Source of the DNA: Procambarus clarkii
Lineage: Eukaryota; Arthropoda; Malacostraca; Decapoda; Cambaridae
Length of the DNA stretch: 64,000 nucleotides
NCBI RefSeq assembly: GCF_040958095.1
Contig: NC_091219.1
Span: 27,241,410 to 27,305,409, forward strand
Reading direction: 5' to 3'
Under the pieces are notes generated by a model, which saw only the letters and a program-made list of their open reading frames with translations, was not told the DNA's origin and searched no databases. The position numbers and the translations under genes were made by a program. Shown here piece after piece: positions 31,721-43,360 of the stretch (within the stretch, counting starts at the first letter, position 1; each line of letters opens with the position of its first letter).

Positions 31721-33405
31721 GGTTCTGTAGGGAGGATTGGAATTCTGGGAGCTTGGGAAGGTTGACCATATGTACACATGTGTACATCTTCTCTTAAGCA
31801 TTGCCAAGGTGAAAATTTTGTGCAGTGAAGGTCTTATGATAATGGAGGTTATGCATAGTGAAGTTCTTACATAGATGAACATATGTAGTGAAGATGTATA
31901 CTGATTTTAATCATGTGTGGGCGAGATGTACAATGATGGTTATTCTCTGTGTAGGCAAGATGATTGATGAAGATTAATCCACCCAAGAGGTGACACGGGC
32001 ATGAATAGCCTATTATGTAGAAAAGACATAAACTGAATGAAATCATTTTTGAAGTGAAGCTGCAGGCAAGGTATATATCACTGTTTTTTATAATTAATTC
32101 CCCTTCCTGTTCTTTACTTCTGCTAGTAAGTAAAAAGAGATGATGAGGACAGTGTAAAAATATGGAGTAGAACATTTAGATTGATTGGGCACATATAGAA
32201 TTGGTGCTTACAGATTAATGACAGGAATGTACTGAAGTAGAGCAGTGGTGGGCAACCGTATGAGACAGGCTAAGGTGGAGGAATAGGGTGAGAGGACATT
32301 GCCATTAGCTGTCAATGTGGAAAAAATGTAAATGATTATTTTGTTATTGTTGAGAGAATACTACAATTGCCAGACTTTTGGATTATGGGAAATGGTGTAT
32401 ATCATACAGAATAGTAGTAAGGCAATATAATGCTGAAGATACTTATGCATTATGTGGTATAAGTAAATACCGTATATACAAATAACAGCCTCAGCACCTC
32501 CTGACAAAATGATGTTTTAATGAAAGTTGGGTGTATGTTGAGGAGATCTATACCTTCATAAGCCAAATGTGTAGTCTCTTGGAGAGGCCGGCCACATTAC
32601 GATATATACATGTGAATTTTCCCAGTTGTTGGTTAATGCTTTAATGTGAATCTCATAATGTGTGTGTAATAATGTACTTCAGTAATAAATGACTTGATTT
32701 CTTAACAAAACTGGGTTGATTCCATGTGGGAGGGTTTAGGGTAGGGTGACGACACCATCGCTTAATGTTTCTCACTCTGTGCTCACTTGTCTATTTGTTC
32801 CTTGCAGTCAAGTGGTGACTGATCAACTATATCACCTACTAATGTAAAATACAATAGATGCAGGTCCTCACAATGAAAGCAGTTTGCTAAATGTTATCTA
32901 TAGTTGTTATAATGACCTAATAGGCTTCAGGGCACTCATAATGGTTCTAGCAGTTTTGAGGGCTCTTCACTGACTAGTACTAGCAATTACTGTTTTTTAT
33001 GTGCGCTATTACCTACTGTCTTAGTTTGTCCCCCTGACTGCTATCTGCGCTGTCTTAGTATTTTCTGGGATGGTTATCTGTTCAGTATAGATTATTCTGC
33101 TAACTGGACTGATAAGTAATTGTACTGTAAATTGCTGTGAAGATATGCTGTAGATGGGAGTATAAACACTGAACATGTAGCCACTTTGCACTAGCATTGT
33201 AATATAACAAATTATTAAATAAGACAGTATAATTTATGCACTAGAGTACAAGTTGCAGCCACTATAGTTTCTATGCTGATTGCAACTTACGGCTACTATA
33301 GTTTCTAAGTTGATTGGTATTTCCATTAAATTAGTTTGTTTATATTCATTGCAATTAAAATTGCAGACTCATCACAGTTTTAACATTCTAAATTGTTTGT
33401 CACAG
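31721..33405. other. AT-rich stretch without recognised gene
   Basis: Only weak signals: an acceptor-like TTCCTTGCAG at 32807 before a short frame. Nothing else can be supported. Confidence 0.4.
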
Positions 33406-33507
33406 TTGTGTGAAAAAGTCAAGAAATATATTGTTGTTGAGGCCAACAACAGGGTTAGTTTTGTTGACACAAAAAAGTGGCTTAGCCAGGTGACTGATGT
33501 TGAGTGA
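33406..33507 (+). CDS. Possible orphan terminal exon (33 residues)
   Basis: TTTGTCACAG|TTGTGTG opens a frame of 33 residues ending in TGA, with charged, protein-like composition (LCEKVKKYIVVEANNRV, then DTKKWLSQV). I do not recognise the protein and cannot place upstream exons. The frame is also open upstream, so the acceptor is not forced. It could be a chance frame or a remnant. Confidence 0.3.
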   Translation: MCEKVKKYIVVEANNRVSFVDTKKWLSQVTDVE

Positions 33508-33871
33508 CATATCACATTATGATAGAAATGTGTCTGTAGTTTCTTGCTAGAAAAGTATAAAAACATATTATTTAACTTGATGTGTTCAGTTCATTATGAT
33601 ATAATTTTGAATTTTTTGTTTAAGGATATTTATCCTTTGTCAATATGCATGTTCCCAAGTATATTTTACATAATATTAGGTTGAATGTTATCATATGTAA
33701 TGAATATTTTGTTTATTATTTACTTGTAACATCTGTTAGGTGGTGTTTAAATATTGTGTATATCTTGGAAGAAAACCTGAGTAGTGTGTCCAGGACTTAG
33801 CTGACCAGCTGTGTATGTGAAGCTGGGACAACATCTTTAGTTTGTGTAATAAGAACACACGTGTTACATTT

Positions 33872-34257
33872 GTGGTCAACACTGGCACTGCCTCGTGGTC
33901 AACACTGGCACTGCCTCGTGGTCAACACTGGCACTGCCTCGTGGTCAACACTGGCACTGCCTCGTGGTCAACACTGGCACTGCCTCGTGGTCAACACTGG
34001 CACTGCCTCGTGGTCAACACTGGCACTGCCTCGTGGTCAACACTGGCACTGCCTCGTGGTCAACACTGGCACTGCCTCGTGGTCAACACTGGCACTGCCT
34101 CGTGGTCAACACTGGCACTGCCTCGTGGTCAACACTGGCACTGCCTCGTGGTCAACACTGGCACTGCCTCGTGGTCAACACTGGCACTGCCTCGTGGTCA
34201 ACACTGGCACTGCCTCGTGGTCAACACTGGCACTGCCTCGTGGTCAACACTGGCACT
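33872..34257. repeat. Minisatellite, 23-bp unit (GTGGTCAACACTGGCACTGCCTC), about 17 copies
   Basis: Copies are essentially identical. Because 23 is not divisible by three, one 69-base super-period gives the same peptide in all three frames, which explains three overlapping open frames. Confidence 0.97.
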
Positions 34258-34384
34258 AGAACTGTACACTGTACACATCCTCTTGTTGCTGTATGTTGTT
34301 CTCTCCCATTCCTTTATTATTCATTCTAAACATTTAAGTTTTTACTTAATAGTTTTGCGCTTGTTTGTGTGTGAAATGTGCTTA

Positions 34385-34665
34385 CATGTATTCACCTAGT
34401 TGTGCTTGCGAGGGTTGAGCTCTGCTCTTTTGGCCCGCCTCTCAACTGTCAATCAATCAACTGTTACTACTATTTTTTTTTCACACACACACACCTAGGA
34501 AGCAATCCGTAACAGCTGTCTAACTCCTGTTACTGCTAGGTAACAGGGGCATCAGGGTGAAAGAAACTGCCCATTTGTCTCTCCTGGCGCCAGGAATAGA
34601 ACCCAGGCCACAGGATTATGAGTTCCGCGCACTGTCCACTCAGCTACCAGACCTGTGTGCGTGTG
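34385..34665 (-). mobile_element. CR1 tail stub followed by tRNA-derived SINE, family B
   Basis: 34385-34462 is the complement of the CR1 3' end (TTCACCTAGTTGTGCTTGCG, GCCTCTCAACTGTCAATC). 34478-34665 is a SINE: on the minus strand GTAGCTGAGTGGACAGTGCG (A box-like), CTGGGTTCTATTCCTGGCGCC (B box) and the shared body with CAGTTTCTTTCACCC. Confidence 0.75.
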
Positions 34666-35130
34666 CCTTCAAGTGGGTGTGTGCGTGTGTTGTTGTGCAG
34701 ATGGATAGGAATGAGTAACCAATGTAAATATAGTAGCAGTGCCCATTGGTCTACGATGAGCTTTGAGGAAGCTAAAAAACTGTTTAGACAGACCTGCTTG
34801 TGAAGTTGTGTTTTTGTTGCTTCTTAAAAGGAAGACAGGCATCGAGAGGGGAAGGTAAACATATACCACTGCATTATTTTGGTCGCTTTATTAGCCCAGT
34901 GATTTGTGCTTTGTGTGTGCAGCCTTTGTGATGCGGGTGCAGCCGACACGGGCTAAACTATGCTTTACTTGTCCCAGCTTATAATAATTTATTTGCTGCT
35001 CTAATATTTACTCAACACATTTATTTTATCTTCACAGATGTTTGAAGTGCTTGGAACCACAAATTTATAAGGCTTAGTAATAACAAGCTTTTGCACACTT
35101 TTAAATTTGCATTGTGTTAAGGTATCACCA

Positions 35131-35488
35131 GTGTTGCTACTCCACACCAGTGGTCTGGTGCATGTGTGGAACAATGTTGCTACTCCACACCAATGGTCTG
35201 GTGCATGTGTGGAACAATGTTGCTACTCCACACCAGTGGTCTGGTGCATGTGTGGAGCAATGTTGCTACTCCACACCAGTGGTCTGGTGCATGTGTGGAG
35301 CAATGTTGCTACTCCACACCAGTGGTCTGGTGCATGTGTGGAGCAATGTTGCTACTCCACACCAGTGGTCTGGTGCATGTGTGGAGCAATGTTGCTACTC
35401 CACACCAGTGGTCTGGTGCATGTGTGGAGCAATGTTGCTACTCCACACCAGTGGTCTGGTGCATGTGTGGAGCAATGTTGCTACTCCA
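35131..35488. repeat. Minisatellite, 43-bp self-complementary unit, about 8 copies
   Basis: The unit contains CTCCACACCAG TGGT CTGGTG CATGTG TGGAG: an inner CACCAG/CTGGTG stem and an outer CTCCA/TGGAG stem. The first copies differ (AATGG, GGAAC); the rest are identical. Confidence 0.95.
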
Positions 35489-35914
35489 TACCTAGCAACA
35501 GTGGTCAAGCAATTACAGCAAGTACATGATATTGTGTTATATTGTGCCATGTTATTGTGACTCATCGTCTGCATGCTTCCTACGTTATTAACATAATACT
35601 TCCAACTTCTACGTTATTTGTCTAGCTTTACCATTCAAAGACAGTCAAGTCAATATGTATTAGGTTAAAGTTGAACTTGGACAAGAAATTTACATTGTTA
35701 AAAGTCGATACACCTAATGCTACAGTGTTTACAAGCACATTTGCCTTGATGAATGGAAGAATTTGGCTATACTTATTTTTTCTTGGAACTTTGAGTAAGA
35801 AGTGGTGACTTGAAAACTGTCACCATATGTCATTGACAAAGTCAGCTCCATTTTAACACAATTAGCATCAAAACATCCAGAAATTCTCTTGACGAATTGC
35901 AGTACCTGATTGTC

Positions 35915-36120
35915 ATAGGAAGGAAGGAATTATCAGGAGAAAGCACCAAGCCGTTATGACTAGTTAGCACTGGGAAGGGGTCAGGATAAGGGTTTGGGAT
36001 GGGACGGGGGGAAGGAATGGTGCCCAACCACTTGGACGGTTGGGGATTGAATGCCGACCTGCATGTAGTGAGACCGTCGCTCTACTGTCCAGTCCATGTG
36101 GTTGGGGAGATATAACATGA
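35915..36120 (-). mobile_element. tRNA-derived SINE, family A (second copy)
   Basis: On the minus strand GGACAGTAGAGCGACGGTC (A box-like), GGCATTCAATCCCCAACCG (B box) and the body TATAACTCG-like/CCTGATAATTCC match 7250-7490. Confidence 0.75.
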
Positions 36121-36539
36121 AGTAAAAAGAAAAAAAAGAAAAGAAAAGAGAAAAGCAATTACAAATGACCTGTGGACTGTCAATGAGGAGTGAGTGTGGT
36201 GCCAATGTTGATGCCATAGACTGGTGCCTGTGTCATGTGTTGACCATGTTGGTAAACCATATATGCCAGCTGACCCTTGTGTAAATACATTTTAAGTGCT
36301 GTACTTAGCAATTGTGGTTTTGATGAGTATCTAAAAAAAGAACAAAAGTTAGCTCCATGAATATTGTGTGCGTGGTGTTTTTTTAATATATTGGGTCAGT
36401 CTTTGATGATATGCATCACTGTAATTTCTATATTATTTACAGACTTGAAAATAAGTGCCATTTTAATTTTTGCCAAGCAATTTTTAATGTTTTAAGGATA
36501 TGATAGTAGTGCAGGAATATTGTATGTTTTATGTGTAAC

Positions 36540-36690
36540 GTGTTAGAGAAGCATCAAATGTTGTATGTATATACAACATCTTCCATTACATGATGGTATG
36601 GAAGAGTAGAATGTTGTATATGTAACATGATGGTATGGAGGAAAAGTGTACAAGTAGTACACTTCTCTACTATAGTAGAGAAGTGCATGT
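36540..36690. other. Cluster of short palindromes
   Basis: TTGTATGTATATACAA near 36560, GTGTAC/GTACAC at 36646-36662 and a 22-base perfect palindrome at 36662-36683 (CTTCTCTACTA and its complement) lie close together. A role is not evident. Confidence 0.5.
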
Positions 36691-36825
36691 GTAATAGTTT
36701 AGTGAAGTTCTTGCCTAACATCTCATGTTGCCACCACAATGCCAAAGCTCTGTACTTGATGTCTTGTAGCATGTTGCTACGGCTATAGGTTTATATTTCT
36801 CACCTCATTGTGCCATGTGCAGGGA

Positions 36826-36960
36826 TGGTGGTCCCTTTCCATCTCCCATGACCATAGGAAGGTAGGGAGGCCCCCTTCCATCTCCCATGACCATAGGAAG
36901 GTAGGGAGGGCCCCTTCCATCTCCCATGACCGTGGGAAAGGAGGGAATTCCCATTCCATC
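36826..36960. repeat. Tandem repeat, unit about 39 bp, 3 copies
   Basis: CCATCTCCCATGACCATAGG, AAGGTAGGGAGG and CCCCTTC recur three times, the last diverged. Confidence 0.85.
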
Positions 36961-37526
36961 CCTCATAAGTTACTAATGATTCTTGCATTCTATCTTATTG
37001 TAAATATTAAATATATTATGCATAGTACTGTATTATTTTATACATATTTTAGTTTACTGTATGCAATTAAGTTTTAGCTAAGGAATTACAGCATTTTAGT
37101 ATATGTCTTTATTCCACAATATTAATGCCAGTTTTTTTTAGTACAATTTCTTTTACTGTATATTTGTGTTGCTCTCATTCCGTAGTGTTAGTGTGTGATT
37201 GTATTAAGTGTTGACCGTTAGTGCCCGAGTCTCGGTGATTGCCATAATGCTGTATCCTAATTCTTCCACAGCCACACTAGTTATACCTGAAATTATTATT
37301 TGTATTTCTGATTCCTATAAATATTCCACTCCCCAGTTCAGGAAAACAAGTGTTTGCCTTAATGCCAAAGTTAAAAAATAGTTGATTGTGTACATTATTA
37401 ATTTAAATATGCAATTTTGTGTATTTATTATACTGTATTTTGTTTCAGCTTTCCATCACTTCATGTTAGAATTACAAGCTGATGCTGACTACATATGAGG
37501 GTATTTGAAGTACTGGCAGTGTTGTT

Positions 37527-37569
<43 letters not shown>

Positions 37570-39889
37570 TGCAAGTACACTAGAGTCTTCAGGATAAAGT
37601 GTTCACACAACTGCATGGTAATTATTTTGTCACCAGGCTTTGAAATGCATTTTTCTGTTTAGTTCGACTTTATCACCCGTAATGAAGTGCTTTTGGGAGT
37701 ATGTCATTCCAAGTAATTTGTTCTTAATACCATGTTGGTTAAAAGGGGAATTATTGACATATTTTGGAAATGAGTGTCTGTAGTTTAATTGTGAGGCAGT
37801 GTATTAAATATCAAAGCATAAAATGCTCTTGAAAATGTGTGTGTGTGCATATTATCTGCCAAGATGTGTACCACTGATGCTCTAAACCTTTGCTTCGCAT
37901 GTCATCCATTCCACAAATGAAGCAGGTGTGTTGTGCTCAGGTTTATGCCATAAATAATGTGTAACGTGTGTTAACTGAAGCCTGCCAGAGCATTACGAAT
38001 TATTATTATCCTAACACTCTATATATATACTCTACATGAGTGATGTGTGTGTGTGTGTGCCCTATCATGCTCTCAATATTTAAGAGCTAAATTGTGATCT
38101 CCATCTTTTTACTCTCCCTATAACAGATATTACGCAAATTTTCCATAAATGTCACATGCCGTCCAATAGTGCCATTGCCATGATGTTGAGGCTCATAGGA
38201 ACATTGCAGTCACTGGCATACACATAGGAATTGCCTCCATTATGTTGTTTACATTTGTGGGTCTCCAGTTGTCATTGCCTGGACACTGGATTGTCCAGGC
38301 AATTGTCATATTGGTGGAGTAAGCTCATTATTAATACACAATGAAATGCAATTAGTAATCTAAACTTAAAAACAAGAGAACTTAGTAGCAACAACATTTG
38401 TGACGTTTTAATGAAGATTGCTGATGTTACATAGTTCCGGGCTCGGCTCCCATTGCCGTTTTCAACACCTGAATTTAGTTGGTAATAAAAGTACTTAAAT
38501 ATTTCTGTTTAACTCATTATGGCACTACAATATAGAACATTCTTTCATTAGTAGTATAAAACCATATACTATGTTATAGTTATAAGAACATATAAATATT
38601 TTAGGCAGAACATACCAGTAATTTAAGAGTCCATAAACTTAATGGGGTAGAGTATTTTATTTTTGCAATGTAAAGTTGCAAAGTGCTAATACTGTAACAC
38701 CTGTGGTATATGAATTTTGGTTTAGTATATTAACAGTGTTATAAATAGGCAGATGAATATCATTCTTTAGAATAATTGTTACCCTTATAAAACCATGTAA
38801 AAGATTATAGCAGTTCAGTATTATTTGATTCATATGGTCAACATATAATAGTACTGTACTCGTATGAGTGTGCATAAGTGTAAGCTTTGCTGTGTGACTG
38901 TACCAGGGCAGCCTTGTGGCCTCCAGTGCCTCTTGAGCCGGCCTCAACCTTCACAACCATTTTGTGCATATTGTACAGATTTTAGGTAAATGCAAATCAC
39001 TTAATACATTCCTTGAAAAATGTGTTACAAAGTTTTAAATCTTTTCCTTCTGCTTTTGAATTTTGGAGATGATAATATATAATCTATCTGATGCTTGTTA
39101 CAATGTGCAAAAAAAATATAATGTACCTTAATTTTGCCAAATTAATTGCAGAAATAGACACGAGTATTTGAGAGAGGTATTTTTTGGTAGTTTTTGGTAC
39201 TACTGCCAGAGATGATGATTACCTCACAGCAAGTGGAAGCATCTACACACCAGCTTTAAGGGTCATGGAATCCGGTCGAACGGGATTTTAAAGCATTTTC
39301 TAGACACATGGAATAAAGTCGATAATCAGAAGGGAATGCAGGTTTTACCTTCAGGGACTGCAGTTGACTGTTTCAACAAGAGTTAATTTTTAAAAGGAGT
39401 TATTTCAGAAATTACTTTTATATATGAACAGATTTAAGGATAACATTTACCTGACCAGTTCTATCAGACTCTGAGCAGTGACACTCGAGTTTCAAAACAG
39501 TAATACTCTAACGTCGTTGTTACATGACCAAGTTGAGCTGTTTGGAGTGAGACAGTAGGCACTGGGTTATGTCACGTATTCAGTGAAACTGAGATATAAC
39601 TACAGCACTAGGTGACTAAGCTATCCCAAAGTTGGCTTCTAGTATAAATATAATCATTCACTCCAACAGAGCTACAGACTTTAGCTATTAATCTAAATTC
39701 TTCATATAATGGGCACTACTATTTTCAGATAGCCATGTACTCTGCCAACTGCCAACTGTTGGTGTGGGCTCAAAGTGCAAACCTGTTCTGGAAATTTGGG
39801 TTGTATAGTATTTTCATATGTAATAAGTATGTACAGTACTGACATGTAGATCAAAGCACATATCACACCCTGGCTAAACAGGAAGGTGT
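36961..39889. other. AT-rich stretch with a TG microsatellite
   Basis: (TG)n spans 37528-37568. A perfect 11-bp hairpin (ATTGCCTGGAC, 8-base loop, GTCCAGGCAAT) lies at 38274-38303. No gene is visible. Confidence 0.5.
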
Positions 39890-40045
39890 TTGAACAAATC
39901 CACAAGGGCCGTGATGAGGGGTTCAAACTTACGCCCGGGATGATCCCAGATGCTGCCTTAGTCGACCCGGGCATAAATTTGAACCCTCATCATGGCCCTT
40001 GTGGATTTGTTCATTTGATGCATCACGCTATTGTGATTTCTGTGT
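39890..40045. mobile_element. Inverted-repeat (MITE-like) element
   Basis: GAACAAATCCACAAGGGCC...CTTACGCCCGGG at 39892 pairs with CCCGGGCATAAATTTGAACC...GGCCCTTGTGGATTTGTTC ending 40013, with a loop of about 25 bases. It is followed by GATGCATCACGCTATTGTGA, shared with the MITE at 16493-16628. Confidence 0.75.
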
Positions 40046-40994
40046 AAGGAAGGTGTTTAAATAATAATCATAATAGAGGATAAAAAAAAAGATATGCAGG
40101 AATGTATGACTTCTCTGGGATGTGTATCATGGTATGCACCAAGAACCAATTTGAAGAGCCAAGAGCAGCAGGCTCTTAAATGATTACTAATGATTCCGTA
40201 AGAATATGATGTTTTCTACGTTTTATATTACAGATAATTTGCATCAGAATCATGCATTTGAAGGATTTCTTATTACATACGTAATGAGGCACCAGGGGAG
40301 AAAATGTATAAATGAATATGGTGGAGTGTATGATTGACTTGTTGAACATTTGAGGGGGAAATATGGTGTTAGCTGGTTTTCTTAGATACGAGTATTGATG
40401 GTTGAGTATCTTGTGGCCGGACCCCTTCAGTAGCTTTCCGGAATGGCATTTCATTACATTCAACACTTAATTTCTTACTTATTGATGCATAGCTATAAAG
40501 GAAGTACTGTACTGTTTTGTTTGTTATACAATTTATTCATTTATTTGTATTTAATGTGAAAATTCACTTGACATTTCTGGTGATGCCTAGACTAGCAGAT
40601 AAGGTTAAGCTGGAGCAAGGGGTGTCACAGGTCGTGTTGACACGTTCTTTTACATTCATTAAATGTCTAGTTGTAGAGATCTACATTTTAAAATTAGGTT
40701 TTTATTTTGCTGCTGCTGTTTTATTCCATTGTAAGCATGAGATGTTGCCCCTGAGGTTATCACAGGCAACACTGACCAGCACAGTTCAACGGTTGGCATT
40801 AGTCAATGTGTTTTCTTGCACATTATCTGGAGTGTGTTCAAAGCATCAGCAATTGTTTGAAAACATATCGGTGTAGAACATTTTATTTCGGTGAAATGTA
40901 AATAGGTGACTTAATTTTGATTATTGTTAATCGTAAATTTTAAGTTCAAAAGATTGCCATATTTAAAATTTTGGAGAATACTTTTTGTTTGATA
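40046..40994. other. No gene recognised
   Basis: The open frame at 40517-40876 has no recognisable domain and no supporting splice or context evidence. Confidence 0.35.
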
Positions 40995-41378
40995 CTGAAG
41001 ACGGATCCGTCTAATTACCAAAAACTACCACATACTACACACGCTTCAGAAAACTTCCTGGCAATACGTTAGTAATGAATAAATATGATATATTAAGTTA
41101 GGCTGACCTAACCTAACCTAACTTAACCAAACCTAACCTAACCGAAGCTTGGATCGTCGACTTGATTTGGCGTCACCAGCTTTTTATTTTCGTCTAATTT
41201 CTTTATAAAAAGATACTTTTTCGGATTAAAATTATGTTTTTTCATGTTGTATGTTCAGCACCAACATTGTAATGAGTAAATATATTATATTTATTCATTA
41301 CTAACGTATTGCCAGGAAGTTTTCTGAAGCGTGTGTAGCATGTGGTAGTTTTTGGTAATTAGACGGACCGCTGAAGAC
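40995..41378. mobile_element. Complete 368-bp foldback element with 8-bp target duplications and TTAGG-like spacer
   Basis: CTGAAGAC at 40995-41002 and 41371-41378 flank the element. The arms are about 90 bp and nearly perfect: GGATCCGTCTAATTACCAAA...CGTTAGTAATGAATAAATAT and its complement ending GGTAATTAGACGGACCG. The spacer begins with CCTAACCTAACCTAACTTAACC at 41106. An 8-bp duplication fits hAT-like transposases. No coding sequence is present, so it is non-autonomous. Confidence 0.88.
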
Positions 41379-41399
41379 TACATGTACTAGTTGGTGGAG

Positions 41400-41960
41400 T
41401 TGTTGCTTATTAATGCTTATTTCACGCAGAATCGTTAATAAACGTAAGATTTTTATACGTCTCAAGAAAGATAGAAACATAATCTTCATTTTAAATGCCT
41501 TACCATGGGCATATTTGTATTTAAAGCGAAGATACGTGTATTTTTCTAATCGGCGAGCTCCGATCCCGCACAGATCGAGCAACGGAGTAACTCTCTCTCA
41601 GAACAATGCTTATTTCACGTAAATTCGTTAATAAACGCAAATGTTTTTATATGTGTTGAGAAAGATAGAAATATAAGCTTCATTTTAAATACTTTACCAT
41701 AGATATATATAAAGTTCTAATGAAGATACATGTGTTTTAATAATCGCCGAGCTCCGACCCCGCACAGACTGATCGACAGAGCAACTCTCTCAGAACAATG
41801 CTTATTTCACGTAAATTCATTAATAAACACATATGTTTTATATGTCTCAAGAAAGATAGAAATATAAGCTTCATTTTAAAGACTTTAACATAGACATATA
41901 TAAAGCTCAAGTGAAGATACATACGTTTTTATAGTGGCATTCAGTAGCTTGTCGGTCAGG
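41400..41960 (+). repeat. Satellite-like tandem array, unit about 191-194 bp, nearly 3 copies
   Basis: Units start at 41415, 41609 and 41800 with GCTTATTTCACG, then AATAAACG, AAGAAAGATAGAAA, CTTCATTTTAAA and CGCCGAGCTCCG. Diverged single units recur at 43770-43890 and 55150-55290. Confidence 0.85.
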
Positions 41961-42784
41961 GAATGCAGAAGCCTACGCACTTGCCAATATAGTGTGTAAT
42001 TAACAAAGATACGCTTATAAAGCCTAAAATAGTATATGCCTTCAGAAAGACAGAGATATGCTCGTTATTGTGAGTGCACCAAAGGAAATATATCTTGTTG
42101 GAGGACAAAGATATATCAATTCTAAAATAAGTTTCGACTCTCGCTCGGGCGAGAGATAGCGCGACTCTCGCCCCATCTATTGGAGATTCTGTTCACCTAA
42201 TGACCCAAGGCTACTCAAAGCCTCCTAGCATTACTTAAATAATGAAGAAATATGGTATATTTATTCACTATAATGTTGGTGCTTAATGCAGAACACGAGA
42301 AAACATATATTTACTATAAAATAATATACTTCCATTATGAAATAAGTAAATATGTGGCCTCATAGGAAGTCAACGGTCCAGGTGTCAATGTTGTGGAGCG
42401 ACTTATCCAAGATATATTGTTGTCTGGAAAGTGTTTGTTGGCATATCAACCTTCTGTACACAGTGATCCAGTCGTCGCACTTCTCTCCTTAAATGATCGC
42501 AAATTTAGTTTATTATATTAACAAGTAGAATACGTATTTCTAATAATATCTAACATAACTAGCCAGAAAATATTTAAGACTTATTGAAAAATACATGTCT
42601 GGAAGTTAAATCGACTTCATAGAACAATAGTGTTGGTCTATACTAATCGTTATTCGTTAGTATGCGTTCGCTACTTAAAACATTTACTGTACTGATGTAA
42701 AATCTCCCATGTCTCTGACAGGTGTCATGGAACACCGAACCTTACACACTCTCTGATATATTGTTTAATTAATAGAGATTCACT

Positions 42785-42990
42785 AAAATAAAATAAAATA
42801 AAAATAAAATGTTTATTTAGGTAAGGTACATACATACAATAAATTTTTACAAAGATTGGTTGACTTATAAGTAGAGCTAGTACATACAATGCCTAAAGCC
42901 ACTATTACGCAAAGCGTTTCGGGCATGATAAACTTAAATGACAAGCTTAATACTAATTGAGCATAATGAGTAGAATGAAAACATAGATGA
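42785..42990 (-). mobile_element. LINE 3' stub, minus strand
   Basis: On the minus strand: ATGCCCGAAACGCTTTGCG, GGCATTGTATGTACTAGCTC, then AATAAACATTTT and a TTTTA-type tail. It interrupts the long dispersed repeat. Confidence 0.7.
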
Positions 42991-43204
42991 AAAAGCAGCA
43001 CAAATACAATTATGTCTACAAACAGCGCTCTTTAAAAAAAAAACAGACATTGGCTGACAATAGAAGGGTAAGGTTGGTTACAGGGAATTTATTAGGTATA
43101 GCTTCGTTTTTAACTTAAACTGGTTAACTAATAAACTAATAAAGCTTATAATTGTATATGTTATCAAAAAGGCATAGATAAAGTCGTTCTTACGTTTTAG
43201 TCAA

Positions 43205-43360
43205 AGAGATTAGATTATTAGTAAAGTAAAGTTCATTTTATTCAGGAAAGTACATGTACATAAATAGTCGATTTACAAACATAATATTGGATTTATAGAT
43301 AGAGCTAGTACATACAATACCTAAAGCCACTAGTACGCATAGCGTTTCGGGCATATTATT
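43205..43360 (-). mobile_element. LINE 3' stub, minus strand, same family
   Basis: ATGCCCGAAACGCTATGCGTACTAGTGGC on the minus strand, then GTATTGTATGTACTAGCTCT and a tail. It is a sister of 42785-42990 and interrupts the same repeat. Confidence 0.7.

Noticed and set aside
33842-34399. Three overlapping frames repeating the same peptide
   Set aside because: A 23-bp unit gives the same peptide in all three frames; not a gene.
24478-35488. Regular repeats that could be mistaken for CRISPR arrays
   Set aside because: Units are contiguous with no unique spacers, no cas genes, and the DNA is eukaryotic.
7250-36120. tRNA-like segments at 7450, 14560, 18520, 34640 and 36080
   Set aside because: A- and B-box-like motifs are present but cloverleaf stems are not intact and each is followed by a conserved SINE body; called SINEs, not tRNA genes.
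40517-40876. 119-codon plus-strand frame
   Set aside because: No domain, no splice or promoter evidence; composition fits chance in AT-rich DNA.
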